A stretch of 64,000 bases of DNA from Legionella gresilensis. GTDB taxonomy: Bacteria > Pseudomonadota > Gammaproteobacteria > Legionellales > Legionellaceae. Every line of letters starts with the position of its first letter. Position 1 is the stretch's first letter. The stretch covers positions 149,251 to 213,250 of the forward strand of contig NZ_CAAAHX010000007.1 in the NCBI RefSeq assembly GCF_900639865.1, given 5' to 3'. A program made the position numbers and the translations under genes. Shown here in pieces: positions 35,053-44,486 of this stretch. The notes below the pieces were generated by a model that was not told where the DNA came from, made no database searches, and saw only the letters and a program-made list of their open reading frames with translations.

Positions 35053-36639
35053 TTATGTTTGAGGCGTTGCTGCTGGTAATATATTAGCTTTTATTGGCGC
35101 TTTTTTTATAAAATTAATAAAAACTAAATAAACCCCATTAGTCCAACCAAACCCTGTTTCATTAGTTTTATAACTAAACTTAATTTTATCGACTGTATGA
35201 ATACTGCGTTCTTCCACGTCATATTTTTCAAAAATTGTATGGGCTTGTTCATAACCTTTTTCTACTGTTTTGATAAACCGATTAGCTACATCATGAGCAA
35301 GTTGTCTATATCCATAGTTTTCTAAGCCAAATACGGTAAAATAATGAAGAGGCGCCCAGCCAAATGGCGCATCCCATTGCAGACCAGGGTAATGTTTACT
35401 GGTCAAAAGGCCACCTTTTTCAAGAAAATTAGGCAGGTTATTAATAAGGGCTTGAGCTTGTTTTTTTGATGCAATACCAGCCCAGAGAGGATAAAAAGTA
35501 GTAGCGTATGAGTAATTTCGTAGCTTTTTAGTTTTAAAATTATAATCAAAATAATAACCAGTCTGCGCATCCCATAAATAACGATTTATTAATTTTGCTC
35601 TTCTTTGAGCTCTATTTTTCCACACATTAGCTATTTTTTCCTGCTTTAAAATTGTATAAATTTCCTGGCTTTCTTGCTCCAATTTATAGAGTAAGACATT
35701 TAAATCAACAGGGGCATAATCCATAATCGCAGCGCTAAAGGGACCAAATTTAGCTGTAATATCAAAACCTGACTCTCTAACAGTACGATCGGCACGATAA
35801 AACAAGGGCGTTAACTGTTTAGTTTGCTCATTGTAGTAAAGTGTTTTTTCATAATCAGTCACATCATGGGTTTGAAAGTAATCAATCACTTTAGAATAGT
35901 AAGTAGGCGATTCTTCAGGACAGGGTCCTGAACCACCAGCATAATACCGGGAAAGTCCTAATTTTGGTATTAAATGGGGCGGTTGGGTCCAGTAACGATA
36001 TAATTTATTAATTGCTGGTAATGTTGTTTTTAACCATTTTTTATCTTGAGTTTTATAATAATAAGCAAGGATCATCTCTGTTAATAAAGGTGGATGTGAA
36101 CGCTCTAAATAATATGTTCTGTTGGCATTTAAAATAGTACCATAATACTTAATTTCATAAATTAAATTATCTACCATATTTCTAGCAAGCTGCAGGCGAT
36201 TATGCTCTAGTAATCCTAATTCAATAAAATAGCTATCCCATCCGTACATTTCATTAAACCTACCACCAGGAACAACATACGGAAAAGGCAAATAGAGCAA
36301 ACCATGTTCTTTTATTGAATTAATATTTTTTGGTAAATAGCGAAATTCTATCCATTTTACGGTATCGCTCGGTAAGTGTTGGGTTGCATTTAATTTTACC
36401 GCTTCGATGTCTTCGCCTTTAGGTACATAGATAATTAGCTTTTCCTCAGGCAATTTGCTATCAAACCAAGATTTAAAAAGATTTCTATTATCGCGTGTTA
36501 ATACATCCCAACTGCGAAAAATATAGTGATGTATTTCATTATCGGCTTCTGGGGTTTGATTGGTAGTTACCGACTCAGCATTTAAGGACAAACTGTAAAA
36601 ACAGTTAATAATAAAAAAACTAATTAATAATTTTTGCAT
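35053..36639 (-). CDS. GH37 trehalase, secreted
   Basis: This 528-aa protein has a signal peptide (about 1-21) and the two trehalase signatures: PGGRFNEMYGWDSYF at 124-138 and QWDAPFGWAP at 421-430. The catalytic acid is likely D293 in ESGFDITAKFG. The enzyme would split trehalose to glucose in the periplasm. Near the end the family's G-G-G-G-E-Y loop, which carries the catalytic base in E. coli TreA, is replaced by KIKFSYKTNETGFGWTNG. The base may be E494, or this may be a divergent subgroup. It lies convergent to the sugar dehydrogenase gene, making a small sugar-handling pair. Confidence 0.88.
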   Translation of the reverse strand: MQKLLISFFIINCFYSLSLNAESVTTNQTPEADNEIHHYIFRSWDVLTRDNRNLFKSWFDSKLPEEKLIIYVPKGEDIEAVKLNATQHLPSDTVKWIEFRYLPKNINSIKEHGLLYLPFPYVVPGGRFNEMYGWDSYFIELGLLEHNRLQLARNMVDNLIYEIKYYGTILNANRTYYLERSHPPLLTEMILAYYYKTQDKKWLKTTLPAINKLYRYWTQPPHLIPKLGLSRYYAGGSGPCPEESPTYYSKVIDYFQTHDVTDYEKTLYYNEQTKQLTPLFYRADRTVRESGFDITAKFGPFSAAIMDYAPVDLNVLLYKLEQESQEIYTILKQEKIANVWKNRAQRRAKLINRYLWDAQTGYYFDYNFKTKKLRNYSYATTFYPLWAGIASKKQAQALINNLPNFLEKGGLLTSKHYPGLQWDAPFGWAPLHYFTVFGLENYGYRQLAHDVANRFIKTVEKGYEQAHTIFEKYDVEERSIHTVDKIKFSYKTNETGFGWTNGVYLVFINFIKKAPIKANILPAATPQT

Positions 36640-36882
36640 CCAACCCTCAAACTTATAAATTTACATAATACTACTAAAATAATGCTGGCAAGCCTAATGC
36701 AAGTTACAAGGCTATCTTATTCATCTTAGGACGTTACTATATGAGGTGGAGTTACTATATGTAATTTAAACCACTATAAATCAAGTAACTTTCCTAAGAT
36801 AAATAAGCTTCAGACGCTAAGGCTGTTCATTATTAACTTAAAATTATTAAGTTTAAAATCTCTTTGTTTTTATTTAATTATT

Positions 36883-38670
36883 CTATGGCCACTTTCTTAA
36901 ATTACTACGACGATTCCATGGGTAAACCCCATCTCCAACATTATTAACAACATGTCCGATGCCGGTATTATCTCTTCCATCTAACCAAAATAAGACGATA
37001 TGTTCTAAATTCATGGTTGATTTTAAGGGGGCTTCAATTGCACTTTCTAAGTAAACATTAGTAGCATCTCGAAAATAACTATAAATACCAACCCCTAATA
37101 GTTGATGCGTATCAACATAATTCCCAATTTTATAAGATGCATATCCATTAACTGAACCATTTTGCCACTCGGTTTGACTAGGCGGATCATAGGGTATTTC
37201 TGATTGGTATTGATAAACCTTACCATTATTGCCATTCCAAACTGTTTGATACTTTTGAAAGTGCTCGACCATTAAATTGTACATTATTACATTATTACCA
37301 TTAACTGTAATACCATTATTACCTTTATTGGTATACCATCCAACATTGCTACCATGATCAGCACGCCACATCCAAAGATTATCACCAACGACATCATTAC
37401 TATTTATCTCTAAACAGCTTTCGGTTTGACCTAGCTGTGAAGGTCCCCCAACTCGGCAAAAAAGATCATATAGGAAAATCGGATTGTTAGCATGTGATCG
37501 ATTGCTGCACTTACCATCACCTATTTGTAATAATTTTGATGTGTACGTTGGTCCTGCGTCAAATAAAAGTCCTGCTAACTGAATACCACTAAGATCATTA
37601 ACAATCAAAGCCGGCTTACCTGTATCGCTTACCAATGTCGCAAGTCCTAAACCATAAACAACAGTATTACTTCTTGTTATTCGAATTGAATCATTTAAAT
37701 GATACACACCTGGGGTGAGTATTAAACATGGATATGTGTTGTTTTGTAAAGCCAAGTTTATTTCTGCGACTGAGTTACTTGGTTTAGCTATAAAGCAGCT
37801 AGTAATAGGAAGAGATTTCCCACTAATATTCCAATCAGTTCCTATTGCATCTGTTCTTATATTAGGACGTTTTAAATAGAATTGATTCGCACTTTTATTG
37901 AAATAAATATAGGGTTTTTCGCGAACTATAGGCGCCTTCTCTACAACCGTAATGGATGGATTAGGCCAAGTTCCATCAGGAACTGCGCCAACATCCCCAA
38001 CAAACACCATACTCCAATTTGCGCCTTCCCAGCGACCAAAAGTCGAATTTCGAGTTAACCATTGCTGTTGTGAACCCGAATAAATTCCTCTTTCAATATT
38101 GGAATTTGCAAGAAAACCGCCACTTGAATAACCTATTTCCCATAATCGTAATGAACCTTGTAAGATATTAATTCTACGCAAGAAGGTTGCTTGTGAGACA
38201 GCCCAAACATTTTGATCTTTAGGAATAGCATTAGGATAACCTAAGGAGCCTAGCGTTGGAATAATAGTAAGATTTTCCGCGCCACGCCAGAAATTAGTTA
38301 ATGCACCAGGACCACGATCAGGGTGGCTTGGATCATGTGGAGGTGAATCTTGCGTACGTACAGCGCCTGTTATCTTTGTATCGTTTGGATTGGCCCCTAA
38401 GCCTAAAACATGCGTGTAATATCCAGTTCTAACATCGATATTTTCATTAGCTCCATATTGACCGGGCATAAACATAAATGCATAGCGTTGTTCACCAAAT
38501 TCATTGAAGCGCTGTTGTTCGTATATTTGTCTTATCGTATTATTAATTTCACTAGATTGCATGCTATCGTCAAAAATATATACATTTGGTCCAAAAGGGT
38601 TGTCAACTTGATCTGAAAATACACATCCAGATACTAATGCTAAAATAACCATAGCGGCTTTTTTCTTCAT
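36883..38670 (-). CDS. secreted lipoprotein with right-handed beta-helix features
   Basis: The ATG at 38670, seven bases after AAGGAG, gives 595 aa and is better than the longer frame to 38814. The N-terminus is a lipoprotein signal, MKKKAAMVILALVSGC with Cys16 as the lipid anchor. The rest is rich in Asn, Gly and aromatic residues, with beta-helix-like turns such as NNGITVNGNNVIMYNLMVEH and VVYGLGLATLVSD, and it resembles pectate-lyase-fold surface proteins (some annotated as adenylyl-cyclase-like or coagulation-factor-type in actinobacteria). No catalytic residues can be named. It is probably anchored in the outer membrane and may act on or bind polysaccharide. Confidence 0.75.
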   Translation of the reverse strand: MKKKAAMVILALVSGCVFSDQVDNPFGPNVYIFDDSMQSSEINNTIRQIYEQQRFNEFGEQRYAFMFMPGQYGANENIDVRTGYYTHVLGLGANPNDTKITGAVRTQDSPPHDPSHPDRGPGALTNFWRGAENLTIIPTLGSLGYPNAIPKDQNVWAVSQATFLRRINILQGSLRLWEIGYSSGGFLANSNIERGIYSGSQQQWLTRNSTFGRWEGANWSMVFVGDVGAVPDGTWPNPSITVVEKAPIVREKPYIYFNKSANQFYLKRPNIRTDAIGTDWNISGKSLPITSCFIAKPSNSVAEINLALQNNTYPCLILTPGVYHLNDSIRITRSNTVVYGLGLATLVSDTGKPALIVNDLSGIQLAGLLFDAGPTYTSKLLQIGDGKCSNRSHANNPIFLYDLFCRVGGPSQLGQTESCLEINSNDVVGDNLWMWRADHGSNVGWYTNKGNNGITVNGNNVIMYNLMVEHFQKYQTVWNGNNGKVYQYQSEIPYDPPSQTEWQNGSVNGYASYKIGNYVDTHQLLGVGIYSYFRDATNVYLESAIEAPLKSTMNLEHIVLFWLDGRDNTGIGHVVNNVGDGVYPWNRRSNLRKWP

Positions 38671-39173
38671 ATGCACTCCTTGTTTTTTTATTACCCTTCC
38701 AATTAAAAACATCTTATCAATTTGTTCAATACCCGGATAGATTGCCAGATTATTTCCGAAAGGTAAAAAAATCAATCTATTTTGATGACACACCGGAAGA
38801 AACAAAAAAAGCAACTCTGTTCTTTCTCGCTCTTTTTGATATTTTATTTAGCAATTAACTGCCATTTTATTATTAAACTTAACCTTTTTAGTTACTTTAA
38901 CATGGGTGGTTGGTTTAGTAGATGTATAAATCCAATGAGGGGATACATTATAATTTATAAAACTATTAATTAGCATAAATTGAACACTAGCGAACTGGAT
39001 AGGAGCTTGCATAATAATCCTTATAAGTTATGTTTCTAAACGAGATTAATGGGGGGTATTAGATTTATTCGTCCGTCAACCGTTTGACTTTAGGCATTTA
39101 GATAGTTTATTTAAAATTTAATAATGAATAATTTAAAGTAAGCTAAACTATAGAAATCTATTAAGTGGTAATA
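38671..39173. other. intergenic region without convincing gene
   Basis: These 503 bases lie between two divergently transcribed genes. A 63-codon frame at 38782-38973 lacks a ribosome site and reads as AT-driven hydrophobic sequence, so it is not called. No repeat or terminator is seen. The upstream AAGGAG of the lipoprotein gene lies at its left edge. Confidence 0.4.
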
Positions 39174-39719
39174 ATGATGTTGCAGTCTAAAAAAATTAAT
39201 ATAGAGACACTTATTCTTGTTGCAGTTTGGGAGTCACCTTTTATCTTTCAGGGGTGTTTTCAAATTACCGAAGCGACAAGTAAAGAAAAAATTTTATATT
39301 TTTTTCGTTGTCAGTATCTTAATTCAGATACTGCTAATAAAATTAACAATGATTTCTCACCTTATGATTACCATTTTACTTATCTGCATGATGAAACTAA
39401 TTTGATTTCCTTGGATAATTTAGATGAAGCTCGTGAATTTGCTCTCTATACTCTTAAGTATGCTTTACATACCACTTTATTAGAAATGATAAGACATGAG
39501 CAAAAGAATTTACTTTTTATCGATGATATAGCTATGGAAGCAATGATTGAAAGAATAAAGCCGGCTATAAAATATAATGTATTAACTAGTGTTGGTGATG
39601 ATTTAGGGTTTGCTACCTCAGTTGAATTTATGCCACAAGAAAAGACAGCGCAGTTAGCAGCAAACATATTGCTTACAAATTTTGGCGAAAAAAGTCCTGG
39701 CAATATAAGCTTTCACTGA
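39174..39719 (+). CDS. hypothetical protein
   Basis: This protein of about 182 aa starts at the ATG at 39174 (39177 or GTG 39165 are alternatives; the ribosome site AAGTGG is weak). It is soluble and helical, without recognised motifs. The N-terminal strand ETLILVAVWESPFIF, an acidic middle (DEARFALYTL-like) and a helix ending IERIKPAIKYNVL are the main visible features. The last 40 residues end in GEKSPGNISFH. I do not recognise the family. It stands alone, facing a tiny minus-strand gene. Confidence 0.6.
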   Translation: MMLQSKKINIETLILVAVWESPFIFQGCFQITEATSKEKILYFFRCQYLNSDTANKINNDFSPYDYHFTYLHDETNLISLDNLDEAREFALYTLKYALHTTLLEMIRHEQKNLLFIDDIAMEAMIERIKPAIKYNVLTSVGDDLGFATSVEFMPQEKTAQLAANILLTNFGEKSPGNISFH

Positions 39720-39805
39720 TTTGGTTTTCTTAAGTTTATTAATTATTTTTTAAGGTGGCATAATTATAATTTTGCTTTAAGTATTTATTTACATTTTAAA
39801 TGAAA

Positions 39806-39919
39806 TTATTTTTTTGCCACGTTACTGCGATCTGTGTTAATTACGTAAACCATTTTATCTTTTAGCATTTCTTTTGGCGCGCTATTTCTTAAGAAGAATT
39901 TTTTAAGAAAAGTTTTCAT
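39806..39919 (-). CDS. 37-aa basic small protein
   Basis: An ATG at 39919-39917 with a strong ribosome site (AAGGA, spacing 6) opens a 37-codon frame ending in TAA at 39808-39806. The product is very basic (MKTFLKKFFLRNSAPKEM at the start, ending RSNVAKK). The rest of the 39720-40094 gap holds nothing else. It is too short for family assignment. The well placed ribosome site and the sense-like composition argue that it is real. It could be a small regulatory or membrane-associated protein. Confidence 0.55.
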   Translation of the reverse strand: MKTFLKKFFLRNSAPKEMLKDKMVYVINTDRSNVAKK

Positions 39920-40094
39920 AACAATTCCTTCAATAAATAATTAAGCAATAACTGTTTTCAGATATATAATCGTCTTTAAAAAAATAAACTTTAGATTTTT
40001 AATAAAAACATTTCATATATTATGTCATTGAATTATTTTCCATTCTTAAATAAAATCGAATTTCTTTTAATTTACTCTACTTATTAGGAAATGT

Positions 40095-40799
40095 ATGTTA
40101 GGGAAAATAGGTTCAAGTCTTCTTCTATCATTAAGTATTACACCGTGTTTTGCAGGTTTTTATATTGGTGCCAGTACTGGACCTGAAGGCGCACTTTTTT
40201 ATCAACGCTCACATGTGAAACGTACTACTATTTATGCTACAGATAATTTTGATGTTATTGATAAAAATCGTTTTGCAGGTGTAGGTGTGTTTGGCTCAAT
40301 TTTTGGCGGCTATGGTCGGGCTTTTGATCGATTCTATTTAGCCGCAGAAGGCAATGCAAATATAAGTTCACTTGAATATAAGCTTACCAATGATGAATAT
40401 GTACATGGGAACTTTTCTAAGACAACCTTTACTATTAAACGTAGTTTTGGTATCAGCTTACTTCCAGGTTATTTTTTATCACCAACAACTTTATTTTATG
40501 GAAGAATTGGTTATGCGAATGGACATCTTGAAATTAATGAGTCTGATCCAAGCATAAATAGTAGCACTAATAATCTAGATGGTATCCGCTTTGGGTTAGG
40601 TGTAAGACATGCATTTGCGCCTCACTGGATTGGTATGATGGATTATAGCCAAACTCATTATGATCATGTAAAAAGTCATACTTTCGACCCCTTTGGCTCT
40701 GTGGCTAAACATACCAAAATTACACCCTATGCTGCTCAAGTTGCCTTCGGCTTAATATATAGTTTTGATCAGCCGCCTGCACCAGTCTATGTAAAATGA
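40095..40799 (+). CDS. outer membrane beta-barrel protein
   Basis: This 234-aa protein has a signal peptide (SLLLSLSITPCFA) and alternating strand patterns typical of an eight-stranded OmpA/OmpW-like barrel. GVGVFGSIFGGYGRAF, RFYLAAEGNANIS, LFYGRIGYANGHLE, GIRFGLGVRHAFAPHW and AAQVAFGLIYSF end in aromatic residues. Such barrels are common in Legionella outer membranes, with mostly unknown roles. The ATG at 40095 lies behind AGGA. A terminator follows directly, so it is monocistronic. Confidence 0.85.
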   Translation: MLGKIGSSLLLSLSITPCFAGFYIGASTGPEGALFYQRSHVKRTTIYATDNFDVIDKNRFAGVGVFGSIFGGYGRAFDRFYLAAEGNANISSLEYKLTNDEYVHGNFSKTTFTIKRSFGISLLPGYFLSPTTLFYGRIGYANGHLEINESDPSINSSTNNLDGIRFGLGVRHAFAPHWIGMMDYSQTHYDHVKSHTFDPFGSVAKHTKITPYAAQVAFGLIYSFDQPPAPVYVK

Positions 40800-40807
40800 T
40801 TCGACCC

Positions 40808-40830
40808 AATTGCCCTATTATGGGGCAATT
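40808..40830 (+). terminator. rho-independent-like hairpin after the beta-barrel gene
   Basis: AATTGCCC (40808-40815) pairs with GGGCAATT (40823-40830) around a 7-base loop, followed by TCTATAATTT. It lies 8 bases after the stop codon. Confidence 0.7.
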
Positions 40831-41097
40831 TCTATAATTTACACTCTTAAAAATAAGTTAGCTTAATTTAAGCTAATAGTTTCTACATCTATTATTATCA
40901 AGCAGATTTTTTTCTATAGCGATTAATTTACTTAACTCAAAAATAAAAACCAATAACAAGCTAATTTCATAATTATTCATTTAATTTTAAGGTTCTATTG
41001 ACTCTGGATTTAACAATAGAGAGAATTAGAATATTTTATAACGAAGTGATTAAAAATTGAGTCTTATGTTGCTTTATGATTGATAGGGGAAGAAGTA

Positions 41098-41367
41098 ATG
41101 ATGAAAACAATTAAACTATTAATCAGTTTATTTCTCTTAAATTGCTTGATGTATACGGATGCTAATGCCTGGTATAGCGGGTGGTATTTTGGCAATAGAC
41201 ATTATCATGACTATGATGCTGGATTTGGCTTTAGCTATGGTTGGCTGCCTATTCCAAATATTGTTATCAATATTCCTGTACAGAGGGAGTACTATCCTAT
41301 TTGTGAAACAGTTGAAGTTTGCGATGAAGTGATTGATGAATGTTGGCTTGAGAAGGAATGTCGTTAA
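41098..41367 (+). CDS. small secreted protein with four-cysteine tail
   Basis: The ATG at 41098 sits 7 bases after AGGGGA and gives 89 aa. A signal peptide is present (ending YTDANA). The mature part starts WYSGWYFGNRHYHDYDAGFG, rich in aromatic and Gly residues. It ends in a short Cys array with spacing C-x5-C-x6-C-x5-C. It is probably periplasmic or surface-exposed with two disulfides. No family is recognised. Confidence 0.75.
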   Translation: MMKTIKLLISLFLLNCLMYTDANAWYSGWYFGNRHYHDYDAGFGFSYGWLPIPNIVINIPVQREYYPICETVEVCDEVIDECWLEKECR

Positions 41368-41719
41368 GAAATAAATTGTTCCAGATAAAAAATTAAATTA
41401 ATAGTTTTTATTTAAAAAGTAGAGAATTTAGTTAGGACATTACTACGATAAAAATTTTTACAAGCTGGATCTGTATTACCGACGGCACGCTCCAAATAAT
41501 TTATATTAATTTAAAGCTATGAAAAGCTTACTCGAAAACAAAAGGAATAGCAGCAGTGTTTATTAAGTTGATTTAGTGGTTTGCTTATCGTTAGTTATTT
41601 TAAATTACAGTACCTCAAATAATAGCGCTGCTTGCCTGCAAACAGCGCCATCATATTAGTTAATCAATCTTTTCAACTGCGTTAGAGAGTTAAGTAAAGT
41701 CAATTTCTTGCAAGTAGAA
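41368..41719. other. intergenic region with one hairpin
   Basis: Between two convergent genes. GCGCTG (41625-41630) and CAGCGC (41643-41648), with TTGC/GCAA pairing inside, form a small hairpin about 70 bases from the end of the phosphoesterase gene. It may be a terminator for the minus strand or a REP-like unit. No coding region is supported. Confidence 0.4.
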
Positions 41720-44047
41720 CTAAAATTCCCAAATATCTAAAATTTCAGTAGCACTTTGATCATTTACACCTAAGGTACCTAACTGAAATATTTCTTCAAT
41801 AGTTCTTAAGGTGCTATAGTGTGAATATTTATTTGCACTAGTAGCGCCTGCTTTTACACCTGCTCCAACAAAGGCAGTATAAATTTTGTTGCCAGCACCA
41901 CCATCATTTTCATCGAAGGTAATAATAAAAAGAGTATTATTCATTATGCTTGCATTGCTAAATATTGGGCCAAAGGTCTTAGCAAAATATTTATCTGCAA
42001 AGGCTATACCGGTGTCGTGACCACCATTGTTAATATCAGGTACATACAAAGAATAAGTAGGCAATTTATCTGCAGCTAAATCTGAGAAAAATTGGTGGCT
42101 AGGTACGATTTTGGCACATTCATCTGGATTATTTTGAACATTGATGAAGCTAATAAAAGGTTCGTGTTTATGTGAATAAGTTCCACTTTTAGATCCTTGA
42201 AAACAATTACCTGGATAAGCTTCAGCATAGGATTTCCAACTTAAACCCTTCGCATTTAGTAAGTCGCCAAGATGTCTAGCATTAATATTATGAATATTAT
42301 TATTGGTAACTCCAAATGTACTCCCGCCTATTAAGGCAAGATAATTAGGTTGTGAAGGATGTGTGATCGCTGAGTATTGTGATAAATAAGCTCCTTGGGT
42401 TGTTAATGATTTGAAAAATGGTTGATTCAGTATATTGTCTGAATTTTCATTTGCAAAAACAATAATGACAACATGTTTAATGTTATTCCAAGAAATGGGA
42501 CGGCCACTATTTACTGTTGAATAAACAAGCGATATAGGTGTTGTAGAATTAGTACTAACACTTGTATAAGGTGAATTTGATTGATATGTATGTATACCAT
42601 TACTTACTGTTTTAGATGTAATAGTATAATTACCTACAGCAATTTTATTTAATTGCCACTGAGTACCCCAAGCCAGCGTTTGATTAAAAGTTTGACCTGC
42701 GCCTGTTACAGTAATTTGGGGCTTTGCTAGTCCCGTTTCTGGCATGGGCGGCATGTTAATGGTCAAATTACCTGTGTTACCAGATACAATTTTATAAATC
42801 ATTGTTACTCTAGCAGGATTAGTAGCACATAGCGTTACATTAACTGGATTTGCTTGATAAGTATGAGTGCTATTACTTACAACAGATGAGGTAACTTTGT
42901 AGGTACCTACAGCCAGCTGCGTGAGATCCCATTTTGTTCCCCAAGCAACCGTTTTATTGAGCTTTTTTCCCATGCCTTCGACAGTTATCTCTGGTGCACT
43001 CAATCCGGCTTCTGGTTCATCAAGAATACTAACAGTCAGAGAAGCTGTACTTGTAGAAACAGGAGTATATTTCATTGCAGCTTGCACCGTTCCATTTGCT
43101 ATTACACCAATAGTTACTGGACTGGCTTCATAGGTAGTAGTACCATTCGTAACGGTAGAAGAAGTCACCGTATAATTACCAGCAGCAAGATTAGTAAGCT
43201 TCCACTGTGTGCCCCAAGCTACAGTTTGGTTGAAGGTTTTTCCCATACCTTGTACAGTAATGGCAGGATTATTTAATCCATCAGCAGGCAAGGCAGGTAT
43301 AGTTACTGTCAGGTTGCCTGTATTGGAAGTTACAAGCGTATATGTTACTGATACTTCAGTCGTTTCGTTGGCTTTTACAGTGATGTTAATTGGGTTTGCT
43401 TGATAGGTATGTTGTCCATTACTCACATTAGAAGAAGTAACTGTGTATGAACCAGCAACCAAATCACTTACACTCCACACTGCTCCCCAAGCAACTGTAT
43501 GATTTAATGTTTGTCCCATCCCAGTAATTGTAACTTGTGGATTAGCTAATCCGTCTTCTGGTATGGATGGCATAGCAATATTCAATTTACCTTTCTCATT
43601 TGATGACGCACCAGATGCCTTGAAAACAAAAGGCCCTGCAGGTGCAGGTGTATCAGGCGAGGCATTAAATTGGATAGTGAGTGGATTATTACAATTTGGG
43701 TCAGGTTGTAAAGCAGGAGTATAAGGTGTTCCACCTAACAAAACGACTTGTTTACCAGCTTGGCTATGCATATGCCACGCTGCCCAAGGTTGTCCCCATA
43801 TATTTGTTGGCATCGCCACATCATAATTAAAGTTCAATTCGATATCGTTAAGGGGAATAGCACTAGAAGTCGTGTTGCATATTGAAATAGTTTCTATCCA
43901 ATTTTCATTCTTGACTGTTATTTGAACTGGTATAGGTACTCGTTGTACCATGGTATGAACTACTTTTGGTTTTAGAGCCTTTGCAGCAAATGATGCAACA
44001 GAGAAGCAACATATAAAAGTTAGTAAGAATATCCATATCTTTTTCAC
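41720..44047 (-). CDS. secreted phosphoesterase (PF04185-like) with four tandem Ig-like repeats
   Basis: A GTG at 44047 behind AGGGAG gives 775 aa. Residues 1-22 are a signal peptide. Residues 27-145 resemble a carbohydrate-binding beta-sandwich with W, N and C residues. Four repeats of about 88-90 residues follow (roughly 153-240, 243-330, 334-421, 424-511). Each has NL-T-V/I, a D/E-G-L-x-x-P-x-I-T-V core, N-x-T-V/L-A-W-G-T-x-W and Y-T-V/I-T-S. The C-terminal 255 residues are a phosphoesterase of the alkaline-phosphatase superfamily: HVVIIVFANENSDNI, THPSQPNYLALIGG, YVPDINNGGHDTG and FIITFDENDGG. It may be an acid phosphatase or phospholipase C, probably secreted. The substrate is unknown. 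Confidence 0.85.
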   Translation of the reverse strand: MKKIWIFLLTFICCFSVASFAAKALKPKVVHTMVQRVPIPVQITVKNENWIETISICNTTSSAIPLNDIELNFNYDVAMPTNIWGQPWAAWHMHSQAGKQVVLLGGTPYTPALQPDPNCNNPLTIQFNASPDTPAPAGPFVFKASGASSNEKGKLNIAMPSIPEDGLANPQVTITGMGQTLNHTVAWGAVWSVSDLVAGSYTVTSSNVSNGQHTYQANPINITVKANETTEVSVTYTLVTSNTGNLTVTIPALPADGLNNPAITVQGMGKTFNQTVAWGTQWKLTNLAAGNYTVTSSTVTNGTTTYEASPVTIGVIANGTVQAAMKYTPVSTSTASLTVSILDEPEAGLSAPEITVEGMGKKLNKTVAWGTKWDLTQLAVGTYKVTSSVVSNSTHTYQANPVNVTLCATNPARVTMIYKIVSGNTGNLTINMPPMPETGLAKPQITVTGAGQTFNQTLAWGTQWQLNKIAVGNYTITSKTVSNGIHTYQSNSPYTSVSTNSTTPISLVYSTVNSGRPISWNNIKHVVIIVFANENSDNILNQPFFKSLTTQGAYLSQYSAITHPSQPNYLALIGGSTFGVTNNNIHNINARHLGDLLNAKGLSWKSYAEAYPGNCFQGSKSGTYSHKHEPFISFINVQNNPDECAKIVPSHQFFSDLAADKLPTYSLYVPDINNGGHDTGIAFADKYFAKTFGPIFSNASIMNNTLFIITFDENDGGAGNKIYTAFVGAGVKAGATSANKYSHYSTLRTIEEIFQLGTLGVNDQSATEILDIWEF

Positions 44048-44486
44048 AAAAATCTCCCTATAAAAAATTCTATAGCTCTATATTTAGGTGAAGTAGTGTG
44101 TAATTTTGAATGGCTTTAGTACTTAACCTAATCATATTTTTATTTTTCAAATATTAAGCTGGATCAATAGCTATGGCAGACCTAATAATTGTCATTTTAT
44201 TCATAATTCTGCTTACTTCTAGTGTCCTTATTGTTTATTTATTAAATTTTGGTAGTTGCTGCTATGATATTTTATTTATCATATTGTTTAATTAATGTTA
44301 TAAAGTGAGCTCATGATAATGAAGTATTCATTAATCGAAAACAGGAGCTAATAAATCCCTGATAGGTTTTAAAAGGTTACTTAAATTATTATACTTAAAT
44401 TATCTTTATTGTAAATTAAGGGCTTAAAAGGGAAAACTAGGATATTAAGCTCTAATTAATTTATTATTTGTGAATATAATGACAAC
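44048..44486. other. intergenic region, AT-rich
   Basis: Between two minus-strand genes. A 40-codon plus-strand frame (44173-44295) encodes a hydrophobic peptide beginning MADLIIVILFII but has only a weak ribosome site (GGA), so it is not called. Nothing else is seen. It should contain the promoter of the phosphoesterase gene. Confidence 0.35.

Noticed and set aside
38782..38973. 63-codon plus-strand frame upstream of the lipoprotein gene
   Set aside because: No ribosome site, AT-driven hydrophobic composition, and it lies in a promoter region.
43082..43403. plus-strand frames inside the phosphoesterase gene
   Set aside because: They run antisense to the repeats and arise from the repeated GC pattern.
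44173..44295. 40-codon hydrophobic frame beginning MADLIIVILFII
   Set aside because: Only a weak ribosome site and composition that AT-rich DNA gives by chance; kept as a note in the intergenic entry.
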